DNA of 32,885 nucleotides from assembly GCA_016195125.1 (NCBI GenBank), contig JACQAD010000194.1, positions 1-32,885 on the forward strand. The letters are read 5' to 3'. The stretch comes from Magnetospirillum sp. GTDB lineage: Bacteria; Pseudomonadota; Alphaproteobacteria; Rhodospirillales; Magnetospirillaceae. This document shows positions 1-10,198 of the stretch, piece by piece (position 1 is the first letter of the stretch; the number at the start of each line of letters is the position of its first letter). The position numbers and the translations under genes were made by a program. The notes under the pieces were generated by a model. It ran no database searches. It was not told the DNA's origin and saw only the letters and a list, made by a program, of their open reading frames with translations.

Positions 1-9
1 GTCAAGCGT

Positions 10-2700
10 ATGTTGATCGACGCCACCCACCCGGAGGAGACCCGGGTCGTGGTGGTCAATGGAACCCGCCTGGAAGAACTGGATGTTGAGACATCCACCA
101 AGCGGCAACTGAAGGGTAATATTTATCTGGCCAAGGTGGTGCGCGTGGAGCCCTCGCTCCAGGCGGCTTTCGTCGAGTACGGCGGCAACCGCCACGGTTT
201 CCTGGCCTTCAGCGAAATCCACCCCGACTATTTCCAGATTCCGGTGGCGGACCGTCAGGCGCTGCTGGCGGCCCAGCGCGCAGAGGTGATGCGCGAGGCC
301 ACCAACGACCGCGACGAGGCCGAGCCCATCGGCGAGGGCCATCTGGCCGCCGAGGCCGTGGCCGAGCAGACCGACGGCACCACTGTCGAGGATGCCCCCT
401 CCGAGCCCGGTGAAGGCTCTTCCGAGGAAAGCCATGGCTCGCGCAAGCGCCATGTGGAGACCGTGGGCGGTGACGACGACGCCGAGAACGAGCGCCGCCG
501 CGCCCGGTTGCTGCGCAATTACAAGATTCAGGAAGTGATCAAGCGCCGCCAGATCATGCTGGTGCAGGTGGTCAAGGAAGAGCGCGGCAACAAGGGAGCC
601 GCTCTCACCACCTATCTCTCCCTGGCCGGCCGCTATTGCGTGCTGATGCCCAACACCGCCCGGGGCGGCGGGGTGTCGCGCAAGATCGTTTCCGCCACCG
701 ATCGCCGCCGTCTCAAATCCATCGCCAACGAGATGGACATTACCGATGGCATGGCGGTGATCATCCGCACCGCCGGTTCCGAGCGTTCCAAGACCGAGAT
801 CAAGCGCGATTACGAATACCTGCTGCGCATGTGGGACAGCGTGCGCGAACTGACCCTCAAGTCCAGCGCCCCGGCGCTGACCTACGAGGAAGCCAGCCTG
901 ATCAAGCGCTCGATCCGCGACCTGTATTCGCGCGATATCGACGAGGTGCTGGTGGACGGTGACGAGGGTTACCGTCTGGCCAAGGATTACATGCGCATGC
1001 TGACTCCGTCGCATGCCAAGAAGGTCCAGCCCTACAAAGACCCGATCATGCCCATGTTCCACCGCTATCAAGTGGAAGCCCAGTTGGACGCCATGCACTC
1101 CCCGGTGGTCCAACTGAAGTCGGGCGGCTACATCGTCATCAGCCAGACCGAGGCCCTGGTGGCCATCGACGTCAATTCCGGCCGCTCCACCAAGGAACGC
1201 CACATCGAGGAGACGGCGCTCAAGACCAATATGGAGGCCGCCGACGAGGTGGCCCGCCAGTTGCGCCTGCGCGACCTGGCCGGTCTGATCGTCATCGATT
1301 TCATCGACATGGAAGAGAACCGCAATAACCATGCGGTCGAGCGTCGCCTCAAGGAAGCCCTGAAGAACGATCGCGCCCGCATCCAGGTGGGTAAGATCAG
1401 CGCTTTCGGCCTGTTGGAGCTATCACGCCAGCGTCTGCGCCCCTCGCTCCAGGAAACCACCTTCAGCCCCTGCCCCCATTGCGGCGGCACCGGTCTGGTG
1501 CGTTCGGTGGAATCGGCGGCAGTGCACGTGCTGCGCGCCATCGAGGAAGAGGGCATCCGCCGCCGCTCCTCCGAGGTCACGGTCTATGTGCCCACCGCCA
1601 TCGCGCTCTACATCCTCAACCAGAAGCGCTCGGCCCTGGCCGCCATCGAGGAACGCTATGAGTTCAGCGTCTTCCTGTCCGGTGACGATTCCCTGATCCC
1701 GCCGGCCTACCGCATGGACAAGGTCAAGGCCGAACCCCGCCCCGACGAGCCGACCCGCACCGCCATCTCCATGGATGATGCCGCCCACCGTCCGCCCGTC
1801 GTGGTGGACGAGGAAGAGATCGAGGACGAGGAAGAGGAAGAGGAGGCTCCGGCCGAACGGACCAATCGCTCGTCCGAGAGCCGTGGTGCCGAGGCGGAAG
1901 GCGATTCCGAAGGCGAGGGCGAGGCCGGACGCAAGCGCCGTCGCCGTCGTCGCCGGCGGCGCAAGCCCGGTGATGACCGCCCCGAACAGGGCGAGCAGGC
2001 CGCTGGCGGCGAAGACCTCGCTGCCGAGGGTGACACCGAGGGTGAGTCCGAGGAGGACGACGAAGCCGAAGGCGAGAACGAGGAAAATCGCACCGAGGGC
2101 GGTGATGACGACCAGCCCCGCAAGCGCCGTCGTGGCCGTCGCGGCGGTCGCCGCCGGCGTCGGCGCGAGGGTGAGGGTGAGGGTGAGGGAGAAGGCGAGG
2201 CCGGTGTCGAGGGCGCTTCCCCCGATGCAGACGAGGCCGAGGCCGTGATCGCCCCCGCCGAAACCGCAATCCCGTCGGAAGCTGCCGCCGAAGCCGCACC
2301 CCTGCCCCTGGAAGGGGAGAGCGAGGCTGCCACGGAGGAAAAGCCCAAGCGCAAGCGGGCGCCGCGCAAGAAGGCGGAAGCCACCGTGACCGAAGTCGAG
2401 GCCGCTCCCGCCGCCGAGGAAAAGCCCAAGCGCAAGCGGGCCGCTCCGCGCAAGAAAGCCGAAATCGCCGCCGAGGATGCCGCCCCCGTGGCGACCGTCA
2501 CCGACGCCCCAATCGTAGAATTGGAAGCGCCGGCCTCGGCCCCCGAAACCGTCGCCGAGCCCGAAGCTCCGGCCGTCACCGAAGCGGAATCGGCCCCGGT
2601 CGCGCCCGAGCCGGTGCCCGCCGAGCCGATCGCGGAACCGACCCCTCCCGCTCCGGCCAAGCCGCCGCGCAAGGGGTGGTGGAACAAGCTGCTGTCCTGA
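10..2700 (+). CDS. rne: Ribonuclease E/G family protein (RNase E) with acidic S1-domain insertion and low-complexity R/E/A/P-rich C-terminus
   Basis: N-term MLIDATHPEETRVVVVNGTRLEELDVE..., KGNIYLAKVVRVEPSLQAAFVEYGGNRHGFLAFSEIHPDYF, catalytic region VAIDVNSGRST, CPHCGGTG zinc-link motif. Confidence 0.96.
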   Translation: MLIDATHPEETRVVVVNGTRLEELDVETSTKRQLKGNIYLAKVVRVEPSLQAAFVEYGGNRHGFLAFSEIHPDYFQIPVADRQALLAAQRAEVMREATNDRDEAEPIGEGHLAAEAVAEQTDGTTVEDAPSEPGEGSSEESHGSRKRHVETVGGDDDAENERRRARLLRNYKIQEVIKRRQIMLVQVVKEERGNKGAALTTYLSLAGRYCVLMPNTARGGGVSRKIVSATDRRRLKSIANEMDITDGMAVIIRTAGSERSKTEIKRDYEYLLRMWDSVRELTLKSSAPALTYEEASLIKRSIRDLYSRDIDEVLVDGDEGYRLAKDYMRMLTPSHAKKVQPYKDPIMPMFHRYQVEAQLDAMHSPVVQLKSGGYIVISQTEALVAIDVNSGRSTKERHIEETALKTNMEAADEVARQLRLRDLAGLIVIDFIDMEENRNNHAVERRLKEALKNDRARIQVGKISAFGLLELSRQRLRPSLQETTFSPCPHCGGTGLVRSVESAAVHVLRAIEEEGIRRRSSEVTVYVPTAIALYILNQKRSALAAIEERYEFSVFLSGDDSLIPPAYRMDKVKAEPRPDEPTRTAISMDDAAHRPPVVVDEEEIEDEEEEEEAPAERTNRSSESRGAEAEGDSEGEGEAGRKRRRRRRRRRKPGDDRPEQGEQAAGGEDLAAEGDTEGESEEDDEAEGENEENRTEGGDDDQPRKRRRGRRGGRRRRRREGEGEGEGEGEAGVEGASPDADEAEAVIAPAETAIPSEAAAEAAPLPLEGESEAATEEKPKRKRAPRKKAEATVTEVEAAPAAEEKPKRKRAAPRKKAEIAAEDAAPVATVTDAPIVELEAPASAPETVAEPEAPAVTEAESAPVAPEPVPAEPIAEPTPPAPAKPPRKGWWNKLLS
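2167..2200 (+). repeat. Short GAGGGT hexamer repeat in the rne low-complexity region
   Basis: gagggtgagggtgagggtgaggga read directly; encodes EGEGEGEGE. Confidence 0.8.
2335..2463 (+). repeat. Direct repeat in the rne C-terminus encoding EEKPKRKRAPRKKAE / EEKPKRKRAAPRKKAE
   Basis: gaggaaaagcccaagcgcaagcggg at 2335 and again at 2416. Confidence 0.85.
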
Positions 2701-2713
2701 TCGACACGAGTCG

Positions 2714-2745
2714 CCCCCGGGATTCGTCCCGGGGGTACTTTCGTT
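2714..2745 (+). terminator. Probable rho-independent terminator after rne
   Basis: CCCCCGGGA-ttcg-TCCCGGGGG perfect 9-bp stem with TTCG tetraloop; imperfect T-rich tail. Confidence 0.7.
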
Positions 2746-2768
2746 CTCGTCGTGGGTGAAAGACACAA

Positions 2769-3428
2769 ATGCGCATCGTCTGTCGCCTGACTGCCGCCCT
2801 CGTCATGCTGCTTCCGGCATTGCCCGCGGCGGCCATGCCAGCCTTTCTGTCCGCCAGAGCCGATCAGACACTGACTTATTCGGTGGTTCGCAATGGCGAA
2901 ACCATCGGCAGCCATTCCTACACCTTCCGCACCCGTCCCGATGGCGGCACCGTCGTCACCATTCACGCCACCATCCGGGTGAGCATTCTGATGGTGACCG
3001 CCTATTCCTTCGAGCAGCACGGCACCGAATTGTGGGAAAACGACCACCTCAAGGCCATGGACTTCTTCACCGACGATGACGGCCTGCGCCACAAGGTCGA
3101 GGCGGAGGTGTCGCGGAGCCGCATGACGGTATCGGTGGATGGCAAGCCGCCGGTCTATCACCCGGAAATGCTGCCCGCCACCTTGTGGCATATCCCTTCT
3201 CCTCAGACCAATATCGTCCTGGACCCCGCCGATGGCGACGCGACTCCCATCAAGACCTCCTATGCCGGGGAGGACACCATTACGGTGCGCGGCAGACCAT
3301 TGAAGGCTCAGCACTGGGTCTGGGACGGCGGCTTGAAGCGCGACCTGTGGTATGATGGCAATCAGGCCCTGGTTCAGGTGCGGATCAAGGGCGACGACGA
3401 TTCGGACGTCTTTTACGTCCTGAAATAG
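2769..3428 (+). CDS. Exported protein of unknown function (DUF6134/DUF3108-like)
   Basis: Signal peptide MRIVCRLTAALVMLLPALPAAAMP; LTYSVVRNGETIGSHSYTFR...; family by recall. Confidence 0.65.
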   Translation: MRIVCRLTAALVMLLPALPAAAMPAFLSARADQTLTYSVVRNGETIGSHSYTFRTRPDGGTVVTIHATIRVSILMVTAYSFEQHGTELWENDHLKAMDFFTDDDGLRHKVEAEVSRSRMTVSVDGKPPVYHPEMLPATLWHIPSPQTNIVLDPADGDATPIKTSYAGEDTITVRGRPLKAQHWVWDGGLKRDLWYDGNQALVQVRIKGDDDSDVFYVLK

Positions 3429-3434
3429 GGTTCC

Positions 3435-4112
3435 ATGCGGATTCTTCTGGTTGAAGACAACGAACGCCTGGCGGAATTCATCGCTGCTGGCCTGAAAAGC
3501 GCCGGTTTCGTACCCGATGTTTTCGGTACCGCCGCCGATGCCTCCGCCGCCTTCGAATCCGCCCCGTATCAGGCGGCCATCCTCGATCTTGGACTGCCGG
3601 ACGGCGATGGACTGGAGTTGATCAAGACCCAGCGCGCCCGTGGCACCACCTGTCCCATGATGGTGTTGACCGCAAGAGACGGTATCAACGACCGGGTAAC
3701 CGGGTTGAATGCCGGTGCCGATGATTATCTGCTCAAGCCCTTCGCCATGGAAGAATTGGTGGCGCGGCTGCGAGCCATTCTGCGCCGCCCCGGTGCCGCC
3801 CTATCGGTGGAATTGGGCCTGGGCAATCTGGTTTTCGATACGGCCGGACGCGAAGTCCGGGTGGATGGCGCCCTGGTTCCCATGCCCCGGCGTGAGATGG
3901 AGATGCTCGAGCATCTGCTGCGCCGGGCCGGCAAGGTGGTGCCCAAGCGCTCCTTGGAGGAAGGGCTTTACGGCTTCGACGACGAGGTCTCGTCCAACTC
4001 GGTCGAGGTGCTCATTTCCCGCCTGCGCAAGCGCCTGCAGCAGAGCAAGGCCGGGGTCGCGGTGCATACCTGGCGCGGCATCGGCTACATGCTGGCGGAT
4101 GGCGGTCCTTGA
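3435..4112 (+). CDS. OmpR-family response regulator
   Basis: MRILLVEDNERLAEFIAAGL, AILDLGLPDGDGLELI, GADDYLLKPF, C-terminal winged helix ...RLRKRLQ...RGIGYML. Confidence 0.95.
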   Translation: MRILLVEDNERLAEFIAAGLKSAGFVPDVFGTAADASAAFESAPYQAAILDLGLPDGDGLELIKTQRARGTTCPMMVLTARDGINDRVTGLNAGADDYLLKPFAMEELVARLRAILRRPGAALSVELGLGNLVFDTAGREVRVDGALVPMPRREMEMLEHLLRRAGKVVPKRSLEEGLYGFDDEVSSNSVEVLISRLRKRLQQSKAGVAVHTWRGIGYMLADGGP

Positions 4113-5485
4113 CCCGGCAACCGCCCGCCATTTTGTGGCGGATCGTGATCCGCCTGTCCACCACCACCCTGCTCGCCATCCTCCTGGCCTATTCCTGGCT
4201 CTGGTGGAAATACCATTCGGCGGCGGAAATCCAGCGCGACCACTTCCTGATGGAAGAAGCGGTCGCCGTCGCCAGATCTCTCGGACGCAGCGCTGACGGC
4301 ACTTTCGCCGTCAGTCTTCCGCCATCCACCCTCGCCTCCTATGCCAGCCCCAGCAACGGCTTTCGCTTTGCGGTCAGGGACAGGGCCACCGGGCAGATTC
4401 TGACCCAGGAGGGCGAAGGCGTCGGCCCCCTGCCCGCCCTGGATTCCAGCCCCAGCCTGTATCGCTATAACCCTGACGGCCCGGGTCCGATCCTGATGTT
4501 CGGCGCCGCCGCGGCGATGACCGTCGATGGCCGGCCCCTGGTGGTGCAGGTCGAAGAGAGCGGCCGCGATTTCGACGCCCTCACCCAGGCGCTATTGGAG
4601 AAATTCGCCGAGGAAGGCGGATGGCTGGGGGCTCCTTTTCTCGTCGCCATGCTGCTGGTCAGCCTGGTGACCATCCGCAATTCCCTGGCGCCGCTCCGTC
4701 AATTGTCGGAGAAGGCCGCCGCCATCGGCCCCGACACCACCGACCTCCGCCTGCCCGAGGCCGATGTGCCCCGGGAAATCCTGCCTCTGGTCCATGCGGT
4801 CAACAGCGCTCTCGACCGTATCGAGGCCGGGTTTCGTATCCAGCGCGACTTCACCGCCGATGCCGCCCATGAATTGCGTACGCCGCTGGCGGTTCTGCGG
4901 GCCCATATCGACAGCCTCGACGATGCCGCCACCCGCAATGCCCTGGCCCACGATCTTGATTCCATGACCCGGCTGATCAATCAGCTGCTGGCGGTGGCCC
5001 GCGCCGAGGCCCTGACCATCGCCATGGACGAGCAGGCCGACCTCAACGCCATCGCCGTGGATGTGGGGGTCTTCCTGGCACCCATGGCGCTGCAGCAGGG
5101 CCGCATGATCGAGGTCATCGAAGGGGCCGCCATCCCGGTGGCCGGCAACGCCGAATCCATCTTCAACGCCGCCCGCAATCTGGTCGAGAACGCCCTGACC
5201 CATACGCCGGCCGGCGGCACAATCACCCTTCAGGTGGATGCTCCCGCCATTCTGAGGGTGATCGATCAGGGACCGGGGGTGCCCGATGAATTGCGGGACC
5301 GCATCTTCCAGCGCTTCTGGCGGGCCGAGCGGCGCAAGAGCGGCTCTGGCCTGGGATTGGCCATCGTCCGTCAGATCATGGACGCTCATGGAGGACAGGT
5401 CGTCGTGGAAAATGCCAAGGACGGTGGGGCCGTCTTTTCCCTGATCTTCCCAGCCAAAGCCGATCAGGGTGCCCAGCGCCGGTAG
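4109..5485 (+). CDS. Sensor histidine kinase
   Basis: DFTADAAHELRTPLAVLRAHID H-box, NLVENALTHTP N-box, GSGLGLAIVRQIMDAHGG G-box; TTG start overlaps the regulator stop (TTGA). Confidence 0.93.
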   Translation: MTRQPPAILWRIVIRLSTTTLLAILLAYSWLWWKYHSAAEIQRDHFLMEEAVAVARSLGRSADGTFAVSLPPSTLASYASPSNGFRFAVRDRATGQILTQEGEGVGPLPALDSSPSLYRYNPDGPGPILMFGAAAAMTVDGRPLVVQVEESGRDFDALTQALLEKFAEEGGWLGAPFLVAMLLVSLVTIRNSLAPLRQLSEKAAAIGPDTTDLRLPEADVPREILPLVHAVNSALDRIEAGFRIQRDFTADAAHELRTPLAVLRAHIDSLDDAATRNALAHDLDSMTRLINQLLAVARAEALTIAMDEQADLNAIAVDVGVFLAPMALQQGRMIEVIEGAAIPVAGNAESIFNAARNLVENALTHTPAGGTITLQVDAPAILRVIDQGPGVPDELRDRIFQRFWRAERRKSGSGLGLAIVRQIMDAHGGQVVVENAKDGGAVFSLIFPAKADQGAQRR

Positions 5486-6693
5486 GCCAGGCCGCCCAGG
5501 ACGCAGGCAAGCCCACCCAGCGCCACGGTCGGCTGCGGCCCCATTCGCTCTGCGAGAAATCCCGCCAGAAGTGATCCGGTGGGCGTCGCCGCCATGAAGG
5601 TCATGGAATACAGCGCCATCACCCGACCCCGATAGGCATCGGCCACCAGAATCTGGACCAAGGTCTGCGAGGCGGTGTTATGGGCGACCAGAGCCATCCC
5701 GGCCAGGGCCAGCAAGCCCGCCGACAGCCATAGCGACGGTGACAGGGCAAAGGCGATCAGGGCCAGTCCGAATCCCGACAGCCCCCAGGCCAGCCGGGAG
5801 CGGGCCGTTCCCACCCCCAGGACCGCCACCGCCACGGACGCCAGCAACGCCCCCGCCCCCGCCGCGCTCATCAACAGCCCCAAGGCCTCGGGGCCGCCGC
5901 CCAGCACCCGGGAGGCGAAAACCGGCATCAGCACGCTGAACGACATCCCCATCAGGCCGGACAATCCCAAGAGCGCGATCAACGCCAGGATGGACGGCTT
6001 TCCCGCCACATGGGCGAGACCACCCCTGATCCTTTCCAGCATGCCCTCGCCCGCCCCGCCGGCTCCGGTCGCCGGAACGGCGCTCATCAGCAGCAGGGAC
6101 GCCAGGACGGCCAGAAAACTGACGGCGTTGACGGCGAAGCACCAGCCCTCGCCCAAGGACGCCACCACGCCACCGGCCATGGCCGGTCCCACCAGCCGGG
6201 CCGCGTTGAAGATGGTGGCGTCCAAGGCGACGGCATTGCCCAGATCCTCCTTGCCCACCAGATCGACGGTGAATGCCTGCCGGGCGGGAATGTCGATGGC
6301 GTTGATCATGCCGAACAGCACGGCCGCCACCAGGACGTGCCAGACGGCGATCAGCCCGGACAGGGTCAGCGAGGCCAGCAGCGCCGCTTGCAGCAGAAAG
6401 GCGCTCTGGGTGACCAGAATCACTTTACGACGGGGAAAGTGATCGGAGGCTGCTCCTCCCAACAGGCCGAAAACGAAGACCGGAATTTGGCTGACGAAGG
6501 CCACCAGGCCCAGCATTTCCGCCGAGCCGGTCAAGCGGTAGACCAGCCAGGACTGGGCCACCATCTGCATCCACGACCCCAGAAGCGACACGGCCTGGCC
6601 GCAGAAGAACAAGCGGTAGTTCCGATGCCGCAAAGCCCGGTTCCAGGTCGCGCCGTTTGACGGGGTTTCCAGGGTCGACATGACCACCATCAT
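5464..6693 (-). CDS. MFS transporter (enterobactin exporter/EntS-like type)
   Basis: RNYRLFFCGQAVSLLGSWMQMVAQSWLVYRLTGSAEMLGLV and about 12 hydrophobic segments. Confidence 0.9.
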   Translation of the reverse strand: MMVVMSTLETPSNGATWNRALRHRNYRLFFCGQAVSLLGSWMQMVAQSWLVYRLTGSAEMLGLVAFVSQIPVFVFGLLGGAASDHFPRRKVILVTQSAFLLQAALLASLTLSGLIAVWHVLVAAVLFGMINAIDIPARQAFTVDLVGKEDLGNAVALDATIFNAARLVGPAMAGGVVASLGEGWCFAVNAVSFLAVLASLLLMSAVPATGAGGAGEGMLERIRGGLAHVAGKPSILALIALLGLSGLMGMSFSVLMPVFASRVLGGGPEALGLLMSAAGAGALLASVAVAVLGVGTARSRLAWGLSGFGLALIAFALSPSLWLSAGLLALAGMALVAHNTASQTLVQILVADAYRGRVMALYSMTFMAATPTGSLLAGFLAERMGPQPTVALGGLACVLGGLAYRRWAP

Positions 6694-6745
6694 GGCATCA
6701 CCGCGGAGACGGAGCTATCCTGTAAGGTGAAATAGGGAGGTGGAC

Positions 6746-7642
6746 ATGGCCAGAATCGTGGTCCTGGGCAGTGTCGCCCGCGACGAGATCGTCCATCTCG
6801 ACCAGCGTCTGCGGGAAGGCACCCATATCCAAGGCCGTCCACCGGTGAGCCGTCTGGGCGGTGGCGGCGCCAATACCGCCATCGCCCTGGCCCATGCCGG
6901 GCACGATGTCGCCCTGGTGGCGGCGGTGGGCAGCGATGCCCTGGCCGATGACCTGCTGGCCGAACTGTCTCGCCACGGCATCGATATCGGCCCGGTCACC
7001 AGGATGGCGGGGCCCAGCACCCGCTCCCTGGTCCTGCTCGACCCCGAGGGCGAGCGCACCATCGTCAATCTGACCCGGGCCACAGAGAACCGGGCACCCC
7101 GGCGCCTGCTCGACCTAGCCGCCGATTGCGTCTATGTGCGCTCCCACGGCCAAAAACTGGCCGAGCTGTTGCGGGCCAAGGCGCAATTGTGCCCGATCAT
7201 CGCCCAGATGCGCCCCCGCGAGGATGGCGCCTTGCCCGCTCAGATCCTGGTGGCCTCACGCTCTGACCTGGACGAGACGGTTCTGAACGATCCCCTGGCC
7301 GCCGGAACGGCCCTGGCCGGCGAGGTGTTGCGCTGGGTGATCATCACCCACGGGGCGGAGGGCGCCGAGGCCTTCGGCATTAACGGCGAGCATCTGCGGG
7401 CGACCGCCCCCGACGTCCCGGTGGTCGATACGACCGGCGCCGGTGATGCCTTCGCCGCCGGCCTGACCCAGGCCGTGACCCTGGGCCTGGACATGGAACA
7501 AGCCTTACCCCTGGCGGTCGCCTGGGGTTCGGCCAAGGTCAGCCATCGTGGCTCGTACCTTGGCCGCGACGCCCTGCATCAGGTTCTGCGGCCCTTGAGA
7601 CCTAAAGGATCGACTGGCCCGTCTTGGCCCAATCGGACATGA
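6746..7642 (+). CDS. PfkB-family carbohydrate kinase
   Basis: [51 protein letters not shown] gggagg before ATG 6746. Confidence 0.92.
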   Translation: MARIVVLGSVARDEIVHLDQRLREGTHIQGRPPVSRLGGGGANTAIALAHAGHDVALVAAVGSDALADDLLAELSRHGIDIGPVTRMAGPSTRSLVLLDPEGERTIVNLTRATENRAPRRLLDLAADCVYVRSHGQKLAELLRAKAQLCPIIAQMRPREDGALPAQILVASRSDLDETVLNDPLAAGTALAGEVLRWVIITHGAEGAEAFGINGEHLRATAPDVPVVDTTGAGDAFAAGLTQAVTLGLDMEQALPLAVAWGSAKVSHRGSYLGRDALHQVLRPLRPKGSTGPSWPNRT

Positions 7643-8258
7643 ACGCCGCCAGCCCCTTATCGGTCAGGGGGTGGCTGTACATCTGGCGCAACACCGACGG
7701 CGGCATGGTCACCACATGGGCACCCAGGCGCGCCGCCTCGGTCACATGCATGGGATGACGGATGGAGGCGGCCAGAACCTCGGTACGGAAGGCCGGATAT
7801 TCGCGATAGATGCCGACGATGTCGGCGATCAGCTCCATGCCGTCCTGACCGATATCATCCAGTCGCCCGACGAAGGGCGAGATGAAGGAGGCGCCGGCCT
7901 TGGCCGCAAGAATCGCCTGATTGGCCGAGAAGCAAAGGGTGACGTTGACCTTGACACCGTCGTCGGACAGCACCTTGCACACCTTGAGACCAGCCGGAGT
8001 GAGCGGCACCTTCACGGCGACGTTAGGCCGCAGCCTGGCCAGCTTGCGGCCCTCTTCCAGCATGGTGTCGAAGTCGGTGGCGGCCACTTCTGCCGAAATG
8101 GGGCCGGGAACGATGTCGCAGATCTCGGCGATGACGTCGAGAATCTTGCGGCCGCTCTTGGCGATCAGGGTCGGATTGGTGGTGACGCCGTCCACCAGAC
8201 CGGTGGCGGCAAGCTCACGGATTTCCGGGACTTCGGCGGTATCGATAAAGAATTTCAT
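7602..8258 (-). CDS. Transaldolase / fructose-6-phosphate aldolase-like protein
   Basis: [47 protein letters not shown]; start trimmed to MKFF. Confidence 0.92.
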   Translation of the reverse strand: MKFFIDTAEVPEIRELAATGLVDGVTTNPTLIAKSGRKILDVIAEICDIVPGPISAEVAATDFDTMLEEGRKLARLRPNVAVKVPLTPAGLKVCKVLSDDGVKVNVTLCFSANQAILAAKAGASFISPFVGRLDDIGQDGMELIADIVGIYREYPAFRTEVLAASIRHPMHVTEAARLGAHVVTMPPSVLRQMYSHPLTDKGLAAFMSDWAKTGQSIL

Positions 8259-8315
8259 GATCTGGCCCCAACTTTGGCAATGCAGGGGCACAGACTAGCA
8301 GGGCAAGGGCTGCCG

Positions 8316-8603
8316 TCAATCGGCGGCGCGCTTCAGCACCTCGGTGATGGTCACGGCCAGATGATCCTCGACCACCACCACCTCGGCGCGGCAGACCCGC
8401 TTGCGGTTGACGTAAAGATCCACCGGATCATTGACCTTGCGGTCCAGTTCCACCACGGCGCCGCGACCCAGCTTCAGCAACTGGGCGATGGGCAGGTTGG
8501 CGGTTCCCAGCACCGCCGATAATTCCACCGAAACGTCGTAGACCGCCTCGCGGTTATCACCCAGCCCAAGAGCCTGATTGATCGCGTCGTCCTTGTCGGC
8601 CAT
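8316..8603 (-). CDS. fliN: FliN/SpoA-domain flagellar motor switch protein
   Basis: VYDVSVELSAVLGTANLPIAQLLKLGRGAVVELDRKVNDPVDLYVNRKRVCRAEVVVVEDHLAVTITEV. Confidence 0.88.
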   Translation of the reverse strand: MADKDDAINQALGLGDNREAVYDVSVELSAVLGTANLPIAQLLKLGRGAVVELDRKVNDPVDLYVNRKRVCRAEVVVVEDHLAVTITEVLKRAAD

Positions 8604-8744
8604 GTCGCTTCATCCTTTTGCCCCCGCCAGCGCGGGGATTCACAATATATAGCATAGATCGCGAATCTGAACATCCGGTTACCCTTGACGGGGCCGATGC
8701 ACATTGGAGACGGTTGCGATTTCGCCACGCTCACCGCTATGATC

Positions 8745-8774
8745 GCGCCGGTCATAAGGGCGCCGGTCATAAGG
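8745..8774. repeat. Two perfect tandem copies of a 15-bp unit GCGCCGGTCATAAGG
   Basis: Read directly immediately 5' of ATG 8783. Confidence 0.9.
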
Positions 8775-8782
8775 GCGATGGC

Positions 8783-9118
8783 ATGAGCACCGAAATCTAT
8801 AGCTGCCGGGAAGGGCAGGAACTCAAGCAGGGCAGACTGGACTATTCCGACATCGACGATCGCGAGAGCGCGGAAATCGATGCGAAGCGCCGCTGCAAGC
8901 TCGACCCCTTCCTGAAGAAGGTGGCCTATTATAAAGTCGCCGCCGACGGCGAATTCCGCATGTTCTTTTCCTACACCAATCCCAATTGCAAGCCGGTCCC
9001 CAAGGCCAAGCCCATCCGATCTTCCACATCGGCGGCCAAACCCACCGCGCCCAAGACGAAACCGGCCCCCAAGCCGGGCCTCCTCGCCCGGCTGAAAAAA
9101 TCGATCGGCCTCTCGTGA
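8783..9118 (+). CDS. Hypothetical protein with basic A/P/K-rich C-terminus
   Basis: MSTEIYSCREGQELKQGRLDYSDIDDRESAEIDAKRRCKLDPFLKKVAYYKV...; stop overlaps the GTG of the next gene. Confidence 0.65.
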   Translation: MSTEIYSCREGQELKQGRLDYSDIDDRESAEIDAKRRCKLDPFLKKVAYYKVAADGEFRMFFSYTNPNCKPVPKAKPIRSSTSAAKPTAPKTKPAPKPGLLARLKKSIGLS

Positions 9119-9915
9119 AACTCGAACTCCTGCACTGCCATCCCGCCGAAGGCGCCCCCGCCGAGCGGCCGTCCCTGCTCTTCATTCACGGATCTTATTG
9201 CGGCGCCTGGGTCTGGGCCGAGCGGTTCATGCCCTTCTTCGCCCGTGCCGGCTTTGCCACCCATGCGGTGTCCCTGCGCGGCCATGGCGAGAGCGAGGGC
9301 GGCTTCAATTACGCCTCCCTCGGCGATTATGTCACCGACATCCACACCGCCATGGATCATATCGGCGGCGAGGTCATCCTGATCGGCCATTCCCTGGGGG
9401 GGTTGCTGGTTCAGCATTGTCTGGCCGACGACGACCGCATCAAGGGGGCCGTGCTGATGTCCAGCGTGCCGCCCTCGGGCCTGATGTCCTCGGCCCTGCA
9501 TCTTTCCATGTTCTCGCCGGAGGTCTGCCTGCAATTCGGGCTGCTGCAAAGCCTGGGGCCGACCATGATCAAGGGCGACGTCATCCGCCGCGCCTTCTTC
9601 TCCGATTCGACGCCGACGGAATCCGTGGCCCATCTGTTGCCTCGCCTGCAAAAGGAATCCCATCGCATCTGCGTCGAGTTGCTGAACCCGGCCAGGCCGC
9701 GCCTGCCCCTGGGGCGCCGGCGTCCGGCGGTGCTGGTTCTGGGCGGCGACCGCGACGTCCTGGTTCCCTCATCCGCCCTGATGGAGACGGCCACTTATTT
9801 CGGAGCCGATCTCTCCATTCTCACCGGCGCTCCCCATGGATTGATGCTCGACGATTGCTGGTGGGAGCCGACCGCCGAACGGACTCTGTCCTGGCTGTCC
9901 GGCAAGGGTTTTTGA
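9115..9915 (+). CDS. Alpha/beta hydrolase
   Basis: LLFIHGSYCGAWVW oxyanion region, GHSLGGLLVQH nucleophile elbow; GTG start in a GTGA overlap. Confidence 0.88.
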   Translation: MKLELLHCHPAEGAPAERPSLLFIHGSYCGAWVWAERFMPFFARAGFATHAVSLRGHGESEGGFNYASLGDYVTDIHTAMDHIGGEVILIGHSLGGLLVQHCLADDDRIKGAVLMSSVPPSGLMSSALHLSMFSPEVCLQFGLLQSLGPTMIKGDVIRRAFFSDSTPTESVAHLLPRLQKESHRICVELLNPARPRLPLGRRRPAVLVLGGDRDVLVPSSALMETATYFGADLSILTGAPHGLMLDDCWWEPTAERTLSWLSGKGF

Positions 9916-10198
9916 AGCATCTCCAAGTGCGTCCTGATTTCAGAGACCACTCTTCACCAGCAAAATAGCACCCGATAAAAAATACGGTGAATCTGGCATT
10001 TCGATCCCATAGATAAGTCCGAGAGATATTCTGTCATCCCGGCGCAATACTATGGGAAGCCGGCCGGATTTATAGAGCACTTGCCTCTGCGCGACTCTGC
10101 GCCATCCACCGCAACTTATTAATAACGCTTCCAATTCGGACCCGGTAGCGGTATGCTTAACGCTGGATTAATTTAGGCTTAGTGTATCCGAGTCCATC

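Noticed and set aside
2167-2463. Repeats in rne as a possible mobile or CRISPR-like array
   Set aside because: They are in-frame low-complexity coding repeats typical of RNase E C-terminal scaffolds.
1423-3314. Long minus-strand ORFs (447, 535 and 191 aa) opposite rne
   Set aside because: Low-complexity G/R/S-rich shadow translations of the E/R-rich rne region; no domain motifs.
9916-10198. Possible tRNA or small RNA in the AT-richer intergenic region
   Set aside because: No cloverleaf, CCA end or terminator hairpin could be identified by eye; ORF 9940-10134 on the minus strand has no motifs.
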